Made by a program: the position numbers and the translations under genes. Below the pieces are notes generated by a model. The model saw only the letters and a program-made list of their open reading frames with translations, was not told the origin of the DNA and searched no databases. From assembly GCA_028694115.1 (NCBI GenBank), contig JAQUUB010000009.1, forward strand, positions 1-64,000: 64,000 nucleotides of DNA, in the 5' to 3' direction. The number at the start of each line of letters is the position of its first letter. Position 1 is the stretch's first letter. This DNA is from Lachnospiraceae bacterium (GTDB taxonomy: Bacteria > Bacillota_A > Clostridia > Lachnospirales > Lachnospiraceae). This document shows, in pieces, positions 44,287-51,954 of this stretch.

Positions 44287-44529
44287 ATGAATACAAATCA
44301 AGCACAGGTAGAAAATTTAGTAAGTTTATTAGATGGTTATGCTACAAAAGGTGGTCATCACTTAAATGTAAACGTTTTAAACAGAGATACTCTTTTAGAT
44401 GCACAGGCTCATCCAGAAAATTATCCACAGCTTACAATCCGCGTATCAGGATATGCAGTTAATTTCGTAAAGCTTACTCCCGAACAACAGACAGATGTTA
44501 TTAACCGTACCTTCCATGAAAATATGTAA
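44287..44529 (+). CDS. stand-alone glycyl-radical domain protein (GrcA/YfiD-like)
   Basis: 80 aa that is essentially only the C-terminal glycyl-radical domain of pyruvate formate-lyase: [28 protein letters not shown] with the radical Gly (G55) and DVINRTFHE at the end. In E. coli GrcA (127 aa) such a spare domain replaces the oxygen-cleaved piece of PFL and restores activity. Here there is no extra N-terminal part beyond ~20 residues. Own promoter, strong TAAGGAGG Shine-Dalgarno and its own terminator; the only plus-strand gene in the right half. The cysteine-bearing half of PFL is not nearby. Confidence 0.92.
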   Translation: MNTNQAQVENLVSLLDGYATKGGHHLNVNVLNRDTLLDAQAHPENYPQLTIRVSGYAVNFVKLTPEQQTDVINRTFHENM

Positions 44530-44552
44530 CGCTCCTCCATTTTATTCCTTAA

Positions 44553-44606
44553 TTTATATAGAAAGAGGCACTAGGATAAAAATCCTAGTGCCTCTTTCTA
44601 TATAAA
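44553..44606. terminator. shared bidirectional terminator, perfect 25-bp palindrome
   Basis: Perfect 25-bp stem with AAAA loop between the convergent glycyl-radical gene and pnp; the stem core is AAAGAGGCACTAGGAT. T-rich flanks on both strands. Confidence 0.9.
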
Positions 44607-44608
44607 AA

Positions 44609-46699
44609 CTATTCTACATCTTTAATTGAAAAACTAATTCTGCCCATCTTATCTTTTCCAAGACATTTAACAGTAACAACATCGCCTAACGTTAATACAT
44701 CTTCCACATGATTGATACGTTCTTTAGAAATTTTAGAAATGTGAACCATTCCCTCTTTTCCTGGAGCAAATTCTACAAATGCGCCAAAATCTTTCATACT
44801 AATTACCGTACCTGTATATTTGTCACCTTCTTTAAATTCTGTAACAATCATCTTAACCATATCAATTGCTTTTTGCATAGCTTCTGCATCTGTACCACAG
44901 ATTGAAACTGCTCCCTCATCAGAAATATCCATTTTAACACCAGTTTGATCAATAATTGCATTAATTGTTTTTCCACGTTGTCCTACAACATCACCAATTT
45001 TTTCTGGGTTGATTTTTATCTGAATAATCTTAGGTGCATATTTTCCAACTTCTTCTCTTGGTTCTCTGATGCATGGAAGCATAACATCATTTAAAATTGT
45101 CATTCTTGCTTCTTTTGTTTTTGCAATGGCTTCTTCAACGATTGGTCTTGTCAAACCGTGAATCTTAATATCCATCTGAATTGCTGTAATACCATCTGGT
45201 GTACCAGCAACTTTAAAGTCCATATCTCCAAAGAAATCTTCAAGTCCCTGAATATCTGTTAATACAATATAATCATCATCCGCATCTCCTGTAACCAAAC
45301 CGCATGAAATACCAGCAACAGGTTTCTTAATTGGAACACCTGCAGCCATAAGTGACATCGTCGATGCACAAATAGATGCCTGAGAAGTAGATCCATTTGA
45401 TTCAAAGGTTTCTGATACTGTACGAATTGCATATGGAAACTCTTCTTCGGTAGGAAGTACTGGAACAAGTGCCTTTTCTGCTAATGCACCATGTCCGATT
45501 TCACGGCGTCCTGGTCCTCTGCTAGGTTTTGTTTCCCCAACAGAATAGGATGGGAAATTATAATGATGCATATATCTTTTATTCAACTCATTATCATCTA
45601 AGCCATCAATTCTCTGCGCTTCTGATAAAGGCGCAAGTGTCGTAATGGTACAAATCTGTGTTTGTCCACGTGTAAACATTGCTGATCCATGAACTCTTGG
45701 AATGATATCTGTTTCAGCAGCTAATGGTCTGATTTGTGATATCTGACGACCATCTGGACGTTTATGATCTTTTAAAATCATCTTACGTACTGTCTTTTTC
45801 TGATATTGATAAAGAGCCTCTCCAATTAATGGTAACCATTCTTCTTTGTCCGCAAATGCTTCTTGCATTTTATCACGGATTTGACGAATATTTTCTTCAC
45901 GAATCTGTTTTTCATCTGTGAATACTGCAACTTCCATTTCTTCTGGAGTTGTTATTTCTTTCATTGCTGCAAACATTTCTTCTGGAATTGCACAGCTTGT
46001 ATATGCGTGTTTTTCTTTCCCGATTTCAGCAACCATCTTGTTGATAAACTCAATTACCGTTTGGTTAATCTCATGTGCCTTATAAATAGCCTCTATCATT
46101 TTTGATTCTGAAATTTCATTTGCTCCAGCTTCAATCATAATAACTTTTTCACTTGTAGATGCAACCGTTAAGTTCAAATCTCCATTTTTCCACTGTTCCT
46201 GATTTGGATTAATGACAAATTCTCCATTTAACATACCAATCTGTGTTGTTGCACAAGGTCCGCAGAAAGGAATATCTGAAATACTAGTTGCAATTGCTGA
46301 TCCAATCATAGCAACAAGCTCTGGTCTGCAATCTGGATCAACAGACATAACTAAATTGTTAAGAGTTACATCATTTCTATAATCTTTAGGAAATAATGGA
46401 CGCATTGGTCTATCAATAACACGTGATGTTAATACTGAATTTTCTGATGCTTTTCCCTCTCTTTTATTAAATCCTCCTGGGATTTTTCCAACTGCATATA
46501 ATTTTTCTTCAAATTCAACGCTTAATGGAAAGAAATCGATTCCCTCTCTTGGTTTCTCTGAAGCAGTAGCTGTACATAATACAGTTGTATCTCCATAATG
46601 CATCAAAACGCATCCATTTGCCTGCTTTCCAACTCTTCCAACATCTACAATAAGTGTTCTACCAGCAAGTTCCATTGTAAAACTTTTGTAATTACTCAT
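44609..46699 (-). CDS. pnp: polyribonucleotide nucleotidyltransferase
   Basis: 696 aa phosphorolytic 3'-5' exoribonuclease. Two RNase PH domains (second with RPDGRQISQIRPLAAE and GPGRREIGHGALAEKAL), KH domain (IGDVVGQRGKTINAIID) and C-terminal S1 domain (GTVISMKDFGAFVEFAPGKEGMVHIS). Follows rpsO as in most bacteria. Confidence 0.98.
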   Translation of the reverse strand: MSNYKSFTMELAGRTLIVDVGRVGKQANGCVLMHYGDTTVLCTATASEKPREGIDFFPLSVEFEEKLYAVGKIPGGFNKREGKASENSVLTSRVIDRPMRPLFPKDYRNDVTLNNLVMSVDPDCRPELVAMIGSAIATSISDIPFCGPCATTQIGMLNGEFVINPNQEQWKNGDLNLTVASTSEKVIMIEAGANEISESKMIEAIYKAHEINQTVIEFINKMVAEIGKEKHAYTSCAIPEEMFAAMKEITTPEEMEVAVFTDEKQIREENIRQIRDKMQEAFADKEEWLPLIGEALYQYQKKTVRKMILKDHKRPDGRQISQIRPLAAETDIIPRVHGSAMFTRGQTQICTITTLAPLSEAQRIDGLDDNELNKRYMHHYNFPSYSVGETKPSRGPGRREIGHGALAEKALVPVLPTEEEFPYAIRTVSETFESNGSTSQASICASTMSLMAAGVPIKKPVAGISCGLVTGDADDDYIVLTDIQGLEDFFGDMDFKVAGTPDGITAIQMDIKIHGLTRPIVEEAIAKTKEARMTILNDVMLPCIREPREEVGKYAPKIIQIKINPEKIGDVVGQRGKTINAIIDQTGVKMDISDEGAVSICGTDAEAMQKAIDMVKMIVTEFKEGDKYTGTVISMKDFGAFVEFAPGKEGMVHISKISKERINHVEDVLTLGDVVTVKCLGKDKMGRISFSIKDVE

Positions 46700-46873
46700 A
46701 AATTAATCTCCTTTTCTTATTAGGATAGAGATTTCAAGTTGTTGCGCTTTGCCTGTCATAACAATTCATATACCATTCTGCCATTGCCAAATGCCATATG
46801 AATCGCCATGACTATGAAGCATTAACCTACAACTCTTACCCTATTCGTTTTTTTACTCCAGTATCTTTAAAAT

Positions 46874-46895
46874 GGGGCGGATATCAATCCGCCCC
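46874..46895 (-). terminator. hairpin between rpsO and pnp
   Basis: GGGGCGGAT / ATCCGCCCC, 4-nt loop, then ATTTTAAAG on the minus strand, 25 bases after the rpsO stop. Partial terminator or RNase-processing site, as in other rpsO-pnp pairs. Confidence 0.75.
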
Positions 46896-46920
46896 AAATG
46901 TGCCCGGTTTACCGAACATA

Positions 46921-47187
46921 TTATTTTCTGATTCCTAATTTTTCAATTAAAGTACGATATCTCTCAATATCTTTTTTCTTTAAATAATCAAGTAATCCTC
47001 TTCTTTGTCCAACCATTTTGAAAAGTCCTCTTCTTGAATGATGATCCTTCTGATTTATTTTCAAATGCTCAGTAAGTTCCTGAATTCTTTCAGTTAACAC
47101 TGCAATTTGTACTTCTGGTGAGCCTGTATCACCAGGTGTTCTTGCATACTCATTAATAATAGCGGTTTTCTTTTCTTTAGAAATCAT
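46921..47187 (-). CDS. rpsO: 30S ribosomal protein S15
   Basis: 88 aa. [35 protein letters not shown] and [23 protein letters not shown] are family hallmarks. Binds 16S rRNA central domain. Strong Shine-Dalgarno (TTAGGAGG). Confidence 0.98.
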   Translation of the reverse strand: MISKEKKTAIINEYARTPGDTGSPEVQIAVLTERIQELTEHLKINQKDHHSRRGLFKMVGQRRGLLDYLKKKDIERYRTLIEKLGIRK

Positions 47188-47199
47188 GATAATTTCCTC

Positions 47200-47285
47200 C
47201 TAATATTTTTATTTCTTCCCATCAGATTATCTGATTCTACACTAAGATATGGCTGGAGTTTCCAAAACCTGAGTGTGGGCAATTT
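47200..47285 (-). promoter_or_regulatory. structured rpsO leader (possible S15 autoregulatory RNA)
   Basis: Minus-strand leader holds an ACACT/AGTGT outer stem enclosing a GTTT-TGG-AAAC hairpin, then an ATCAGAT/ATCTGAT hairpin before the Shine-Dalgarno. S15 leaders are known to bind S15 in several bacteria, but no described class was matched. Confidence 0.35.
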
Positions 47286-47363
47286 CATACTTTTATAGTA
47301 TAGCACAGTTGTGCATCTCTGTAAACAATATATATAATAAAATATAATATGAATTATTCCATT

Positions 47364-48467
47364 TTAATCATTAATTATTCTGCGAATAGCAAGAGGCGTT
47401 CTATAGTAAACATTTGAAATCTTTATTCCTGTCTTACGACTACTTGCATGGATAACCTGTCCATTACCAATATAGAGTGCTACGTGATTAATTGTTCCAC
47501 CTTTTCCATAAAATACCAAGTCTCCAGGTTTCAATTCCGAAGCACTGATTTTCGTACCAACAGTTGCCTGGCTTCTAGATACACGTGGTAAAGAAATTCC
47601 AAATTCTTTATAAACACCCATAGTGAATCCTGAACAGTCCGTGCCATTGGTAAGACTAGTTCCACCCCAAACGTAACTATTTCCCAAAAATTGTTTTGCA
47701 AATGCTACCATCGAAATACGAACATCGGATACCCCTTCTCCATAACGTAATTCTTCTAAAGTAACAGCTTTATCAAGCTCTTCTGCTATATCTACATACT
47801 CTTTATTAATATATCCTTCTTCATCATCAATCTCAATTTTGCACCATTCCTCTGAATCTTCAACTACTTCTAATTCTTCTCCAAGAGGAACCATCGTAAT
47901 GACAGAAGAATCTGTTGAAGGCTGTTCTCTTACAAAAAGAGTGGTTGTATTTACAGTAGCCATTGATCGAATACACTCTGCTGCTTTTTCTTTTGCTTCT
48001 TCACCCATATATAAAAATTCAGTATTTACGTATCCTTCTACTTTTCCGGATTTGATTTTTGCCCAATCTCCATCGACAGAAAGGATTTCGCATCCTGCAT
48101 TCTTTGTCATCTTACCAACTAATTTACCATCTTCTAATGGTTCTTCTCTAACATTCAAATGGTTTTCAACGTTTGCAATACCAAGGTTTGTATATCCTGC
48201 GATTGTCTCTTGACTTTCTGTTTCTTCTACTTCCGGAGCACTTACACTTTTCTCATTTATCTCTTCTGATTCAACATCTTCTCCTATTGTAACATCGGAT
48301 GAATCTTGTTCAATAAATTTCGCAACTCCTGCTGTAATTAATCCTTGGCTTGCAGCATATACATCAATTCCCCAAAAATATGTTAGCATAGTAATGCAAA
48401 CACCAACTAATAAACCATTTGTTACGTTTAATTCTTTTTTCAGTATGTTCTTCTTTAAAAATTTCAT
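47364..48467 (-). CDS. secreted NlpC/P60 (C40) cell-wall hydrolase with two SH3 domains
   Basis: 367 aa. N-terminal signal peptide ending near DVYAAS (~40), an acidic linker, two bacterial SH3 domains (~95-155 and ~170-225), then an NlpC/P60 peptidase with catalytic Cys in GTDCSGFTMG and His in INHVALYIG. Expected to cut gamma-D-Glu/diamino-acid bonds in peptidoglycan. Monocistronic with a near-consensus promoter and a perfect WalR box in its leader, which fits cell-wall homeostasis control. Confidence 0.92.
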   Translation of the reverse strand: MKFLKKNILKKELNVTNGLLVGVCITMLTYFWGIDVYAASQGLITAGVAKFIEQDSSDVTIGEDVESEEINEKSVSAPEVEETESQETIAGYTNLGIANVENHLNVREEPLEDGKLVGKMTKNAGCEILSVDGDWAKIKSGKVEGYVNTEFLYMGEEAKEKAAECIRSMATVNTTTLFVREQPSTDSSVITMVPLGEELEVVEDSEEWCKIEIDDEEGYINKEYVDIAEELDKAVTLEELRYGEGVSDVRISMVAFAKQFLGNSYVWGGTSLTNGTDCSGFTMGVYKEFGISLPRVSRSQATVGTKISASELKPGDLVFYGKGGTINHVALYIGNGQVIHASSRKTGIKISNVYYRTPLAIRRIIND

Positions 48468-48492
48468 TATGTGCTCCTAATAATCTATTAAT

Positions 48493-48509
48493 TGTTACAT
48501 TTATGTTAC
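48493..48509 (+). promoter_or_regulatory. WalR (YycF) box upstream of the cell-wall hydrolase gene
   Basis: TGTTAC-ATTTA-TGTTAC matches TGTWAH-N5-TGTWAH exactly. It lies downstream of the -10 and in the opposite orientation to the gene, which would suit repression. Confidence 0.6.
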
Positions 48510-48525
48510 GTTTTATTACATGGTT

Positions 48526-48555
48526 ATTATAACAATCTAATTCATGCCTTGTCAA
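48526..48555 (-). promoter_or_regulatory. promoter of the NlpC/P60 hydrolase gene
   Basis: TTGACA (48555-48550), 18-base spacer, TATAAT (48531-48526): consensus hexamers on the minus strand. Confidence 0.85.
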
Positions 48556-48603
48556 CCATATACAAAAACTGTAGATTATTACCAATTGTCATTTATAAAC
48601 ATA

Positions 48604-49557
48604 CTATTTTTTTCTTAGACGGAATTCTTCACCCTTTTGTAAGTCTTCTTTTAATTTCTCTTTTAGTTCCTGCACGGATGCAAATTTCTGTTCAGACCTT
48701 GCAAAGGAAAGTAATTCTACACGTATCTGTTCTCCATATAAATCATCACTAAAATCATATAAATAAGTTTCTACGCTGATTTTTTCTGAATCTGATATGG
48801 TTGGCTTTCTGCCAATATTAGAAATACCATCATATCGCCTGGTACCAACAATCACTTCTGAATAGTAAACGCCGAAGGGTGGCAGTAACTTTACCTCGTC
48901 CGGTAACAAGTTCACTGTTGGCATATTCAATTGTCGCCCAAGCTTACGTCCATGCATTACTTTTCCACTTACAGAATAAGGTCTTCCTAAAAGGTTAGAA
49001 GTCATTTCCATTCTTCCCGCTTCGACTTCTTCTCTTACAAATGTTGAGCTGATTTCCCGTTCTTCATAGTAAACCTTATCAACCATCACTGCCTTAAAGC
49101 CTAATTGTTTCCCATATTCTTTTAAAAGAGCAAAATTACCTCTCCCCTTATATCCGAAACTACAGTCAGGTCCTGCAACTAGTATTTTAGCATGCAGTTT
49201 ATCAACTAGAACATCCTTGATAAATGCTTCTGGCTCTATCACTACGGTTTCTCCATTCACAGGATATTCTATTAAGTAATGAACGCCTAAATCAGCAAGA
49301 TACTCTTCTTTTTCTATGTTTGTGGTTAACACCTGTCCTTTTACTCCAGTAAAAAAAGAAGAAATTGGCATATGGAAGGTAAATACTGCAATCTTCAGTC
49401 CCAATTTCTTATACTTTTTAACTTCTTCTAACAATTTCTGATGACCTCTATGGATTCCATCAAACTTACCTAACACTACAGCTGTATCTCCATTTATATT
49501 AAATTCTGTTGTATTACAAAATTTTATCACAAGAATGACCATGCCTTTCTCAAACAT
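48604..49557 (-). CDS. ribF: bifunctional riboflavin kinase / FAD synthetase
   Basis: About 317 aa. N-terminal nucleotidyltransferase with AVVLGKFDGIHRGHQKLL and C-terminal riboflavin-kinase domain with GRPYSVSGKVMHGRKLGRQL. Makes FMN and FAD from riboflavin. Start uncertain: 49557 (MFEKGM) lies 11 bases after the truB stop and would be coupled to it, 49542 is next; the far upstream ATG at 49629 lies inside truB and is unlikely. Closes the rimP-to-ribF operon. Confidence 0.92.
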   Translation of the reverse strand: MFEKGMVILVIKFCNTTEFNINGDTAVVLGKFDGIHRGHQKLLEEVKKYKKLGLKIAVFTFHMPISSFFTGVKGQVLTTNIEKEEYLADLGVHYLIEYPVNGETVVIEPEAFIKDVLVDKLHAKILVAGPDCSFGYKGRGNFALLKEYGKQLGFKAVMVDKVYYEEREISSTFVREEVEAGRMEMTSNLLGRPYSVSGKVMHGRKLGRQLNMPTVNLLPDEVKLLPPFGVYYSEVIVGTRRYDGISNIGRKPTISDSEKISVETYLYDFSDDLYGEQIRVELLSFARSEQKFASVQELKEKLKEDLQKGEEFRLRKK

Positions 49558-49567
49558 AAATAATAGA

Positions 49568-50476
49568 TTAATTATTAGAAAGAAACATTTTGAAAGGAGA
49601 AAATCCCTCGGTAGTATCCGTATAGTCATAAATACCTACAAACGTGGCTTTACTATCGTAAACTAGAACCCTGTTATTTTTTTGATAATCTCCTTCTATT
49701 TGTTTCAGCTGATTTAAATAGAAAGAATTTCCATTATAAATTAACCGATCAAATTTTTCATCTATAAAAGCTTTCGGATAAGTTGGAAACATTTCATCAA
49801 CTAATCTGCACTTTTTTTCAAGAACGCCCTCTTTCATCATTTCTTCAATCTCACTTAATGAAATGCTGTCTTCTATCTCAAATACGCCTGCTTTTACGCG
49901 TTTTAAATCAATCATGGTAGCTCCACAACCAAGTTTATTTCCAATATCATGGCACAGTGTACGTATGTATGTCCCTTTTGAACAATCTACTGACAGGCTA
50001 ATGAAAGGAAGGTTTATATCTATCACCTTAATTTCAGATATGATGATAGGACAAGGCTTTCTCTCAATCACTTTCCCCTCTCTGGCAAGTTCATAAAGTT
50101 TTTTCCCATTTACTTTCTTGGCAGAGTACATAGGTGGAATCTGCTCATAACCACCTAAAAACGAAAAAATTACCTTTTCTGCTTCTTCCGAAGTTATGTT
50201 AACCTCATGTTCTTCCAAAATAGCTCCAGAATTATCCTGGGTATCCGTTACAATACCAAGCTGAAAGGTGACCTCATATGCTTTATTAGTATCAATTAAA
50301 ATATCACACAATTTGGTGGCATTTCCAAGACATACTGGGAGTACCCCAACAGCATCCGGATCAAGTGTCCCTGTATGACCTATTTTCCTTTGTCTACAGA
50401 TTCCTCTTAATTTTGCTACTACATCATGTGATGTAAATCCCTTTTCTTTATAAACATTTAGGATTCCATTCATCAT
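49568..50476 (-). CDS. truB: tRNA pseudouridine-55 synthase
   Basis: 302 aa. Catalytic Asp in RKIGHTGTLDPDAVGVLPV; also KAYEVTFQLG and CSKGTYIRTLCHDIG. The ATG overlaps the nrnA stop (ATGA). Confidence 0.96.
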   Translation of the reverse strand: MMNGILNVYKEKGFTSHDVVAKLRGICRQRKIGHTGTLDPDAVGVLPVCLGNATKLCDILIDTNKAYEVTFQLGIVTDTQDNSGAILEEHEVNITSEEAEKVIFSFLGGYEQIPPMYSAKKVNGKKLYELAREGKVIERKPCPIIISEIKVIDINLPFISLSVDCSKGTYIRTLCHDIGNKLGCGATMIDLKRVKAGVFEIEDSISLSEIEEMMKEGVLEKKCRLVDEMFPTYPKAFIDEKFDRLIYNGNSFYLNQLKQIEGDYQKNNRVLVYDSKATFVGIYDYTDTTEGFSPFKMFLSNN

Positions 50477-51435
50477 GCTTTGTATTCCTCAAATTGCTTT
50501 TCTATATGATACGAAATATTATTAATTACATCATGGAAGGTACCACGCATGGTACAACCTGCAGCTTTCTTGTGACCGCCACCACTGAATACCGATGCTA
50601 TTTTTGCCACATCTACTTTTTCATTTGAACGCATACTCACTTTATATTCCTGTGGACCCACTTCATACAAAAAGATTGCACAATGCACACCCTTTGTAAC
50701 TCTCAACTGATTTACAATACCGTCTAAATCTTTTGAAGTAACATGATAAAAATTCATCGTCCTTTGATCGACTACACTGGCAATACATCTTCCGTCCATA
50801 AATACAATACTTTCTAAGATTGCTCTACCTAATATTTGATTTTGCACATACGTTTTTGCATAAAAAGTTTCATCAATAATCGTAGAAAAATCAAATCCAT
50901 AGGAAATTAAATCACCTGCAATTTGCAACGTCTTTTTTGAAGTATTCGAATATTGAAATACACCTGTATCATGGATGATTCCTGTATATAGTGATTTAGC
51001 AATCTCCTCATCCATATATTCTTTATCTAATACATCGTAAACAAGTTCACATGTCGAGCTTGCATCCTTTACAATATAGCTTTCCTTAGAAAAGCCCTGA
51101 TTACTGATGTGATGATCGATACATACCGTAGTTTTTGCTCCATCAAAATATTTAATTGCTTCCCCTAGACGCTCTTTATCTGAAATGTCTAATGCAAAAA
51201 ATACATCGTAATTTTCTTTTTTATCAAAAGCAGAATTAATCTCATCAAATCCCTTTAAATAACTAAATACCTGCGAGGGTTCTTCCAAAAAGACTGTTAC
51301 TTCTGCTTCCTTATAAATTTTCGAAAGATACAGGTATAAAGCCAGAGTGGAGCCTACGCAGTCTCCATCCGGCCTAACATGCCCACCAATTGCAATCTTT
51401 TTTGCATCCTTACAAATTTCCGTTAGATTTATCAT
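50473..51435 (-). CDS. nrnA: DHH-family oligoribonuclease / pAp phosphatase NrnA
   Basis: 320 aa. DHH motif in TVCIDHHISNQGF, N-terminal GGHVRPDGDCVGSTLALY and the DHHA1 motif FSGGGHKKAAGCT. Degrades short RNAs and pAp. Between rbfA and truB as in other Firmicutes. Confidence 0.95.
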   Translation of the reverse strand: MINLTEICKDAKKIAIGGHVRPDGDCVGSTLALYLYLSKIYKEAEVTVFLEEPSQVFSYLKGFDEINSAFDKKENYDVFFALDISDKERLGEAIKYFDGAKTTVCIDHHISNQGFSKESYIVKDASSTCELVYDVLDKEYMDEEIAKSLYTGIIHDTGVFQYSNTSKKTLQIAGDLISYGFDFSTIIDETFYAKTYVQNQILGRAILESIVFMDGRCIASVVDQRTMNFYHVTSKDLDGIVNQLRVTKGVHCAIFLYEVGPQEYKVSMRSNEKVDVAKIASVFSGGGHKKAAGCTMRGTFHDVINNISYHIEKQFEEYKA

Positions 51436-51469
51436 ACTAACTCCATTCTATATTTTATTCAACCTGCCT

Positions 51470-51595
51470 AACATGCCGCTTCATGCGAAACAAATAATCA
51501 GTGAGAAGAAGGCGCTTGCGGCTTCTTCAGGTGTGAGATTTAGTAATTCTTAGGAGTGGTATTTTTACTCCTTAGAATTAGTTCTCACACTTTCC
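51470..51595. repeat. composite palindromic repeat R2, copy 2 (rbfA-nrnA junction)
   Basis: Holds the hairpin unit GAGAAGAAGGCGC-TTGCG-GCTTCTTC (51503-51528), 25/26 identical to that after spoIVB, and a second long hairpin (about 51531-51590; arms with GTGTGAGA and TCTCACAC, AATTCTTAGGAGT and ACTCCTTAGAATT) that reaches into the last codons of rbfA. A further small CATG-flanked hairpin lies at ~51472-51487. Confidence 0.85.
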
Positions 51596-51954
51596 TCTGA
51601 TTCTTTCGTGATAATATCACTAATCATCTTTGACATATGAACTCCATACTCAATAGAAGAATCTAATACAAATTGTATCTCTGGCGTATTTCTTAAATTT
51701 ATTGACCTTGCCAGCTGTTTTCTTATAAATCCTTCTGCACGTTTCAGTGCCTGAATCGTAGCTTCTCCTGCTTCACTATCCCCCAAGACACTAATATATG
51801 CCTTACAGGTCTTTAAATCAGGAGAAACTTCAACTGCAGTTACAGATGTCAGTGTCCCTACTCTTGGATCTTTAATTTCACTACGGATAATGTTGGCGAG
51901 TTCTCTTTGAACTTCGCCATTTATTCTAGTGTTTTTAATACTATTTTTTCTCAT
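51565..51954 (-). CDS. rbfA: ribosome-binding factor A
   Basis: 129 aa KH-fold factor for 30S maturation. Seen: INGEVQRELANIIRSEIKDPRV and EFVLDSS-like VLDSSIEYGVHM. The final nine or so residues (ESVRTNSKE) come from repeat R2 and are shared with XseA. Its start overlaps the infB stop by one base. Confidence 0.95.
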   Translation of the reverse strand: MRKNSIKNTRINGEVQRELANIIRSEIKDPRVGTLTSVTAVEVSPDLKTCKAYISVLGDSEAGEATIQALKRAEGFIRKQLARSINLRNTPEIQFVLDSSIEYGVHMSKMISDIITKESEESVRTNSKE

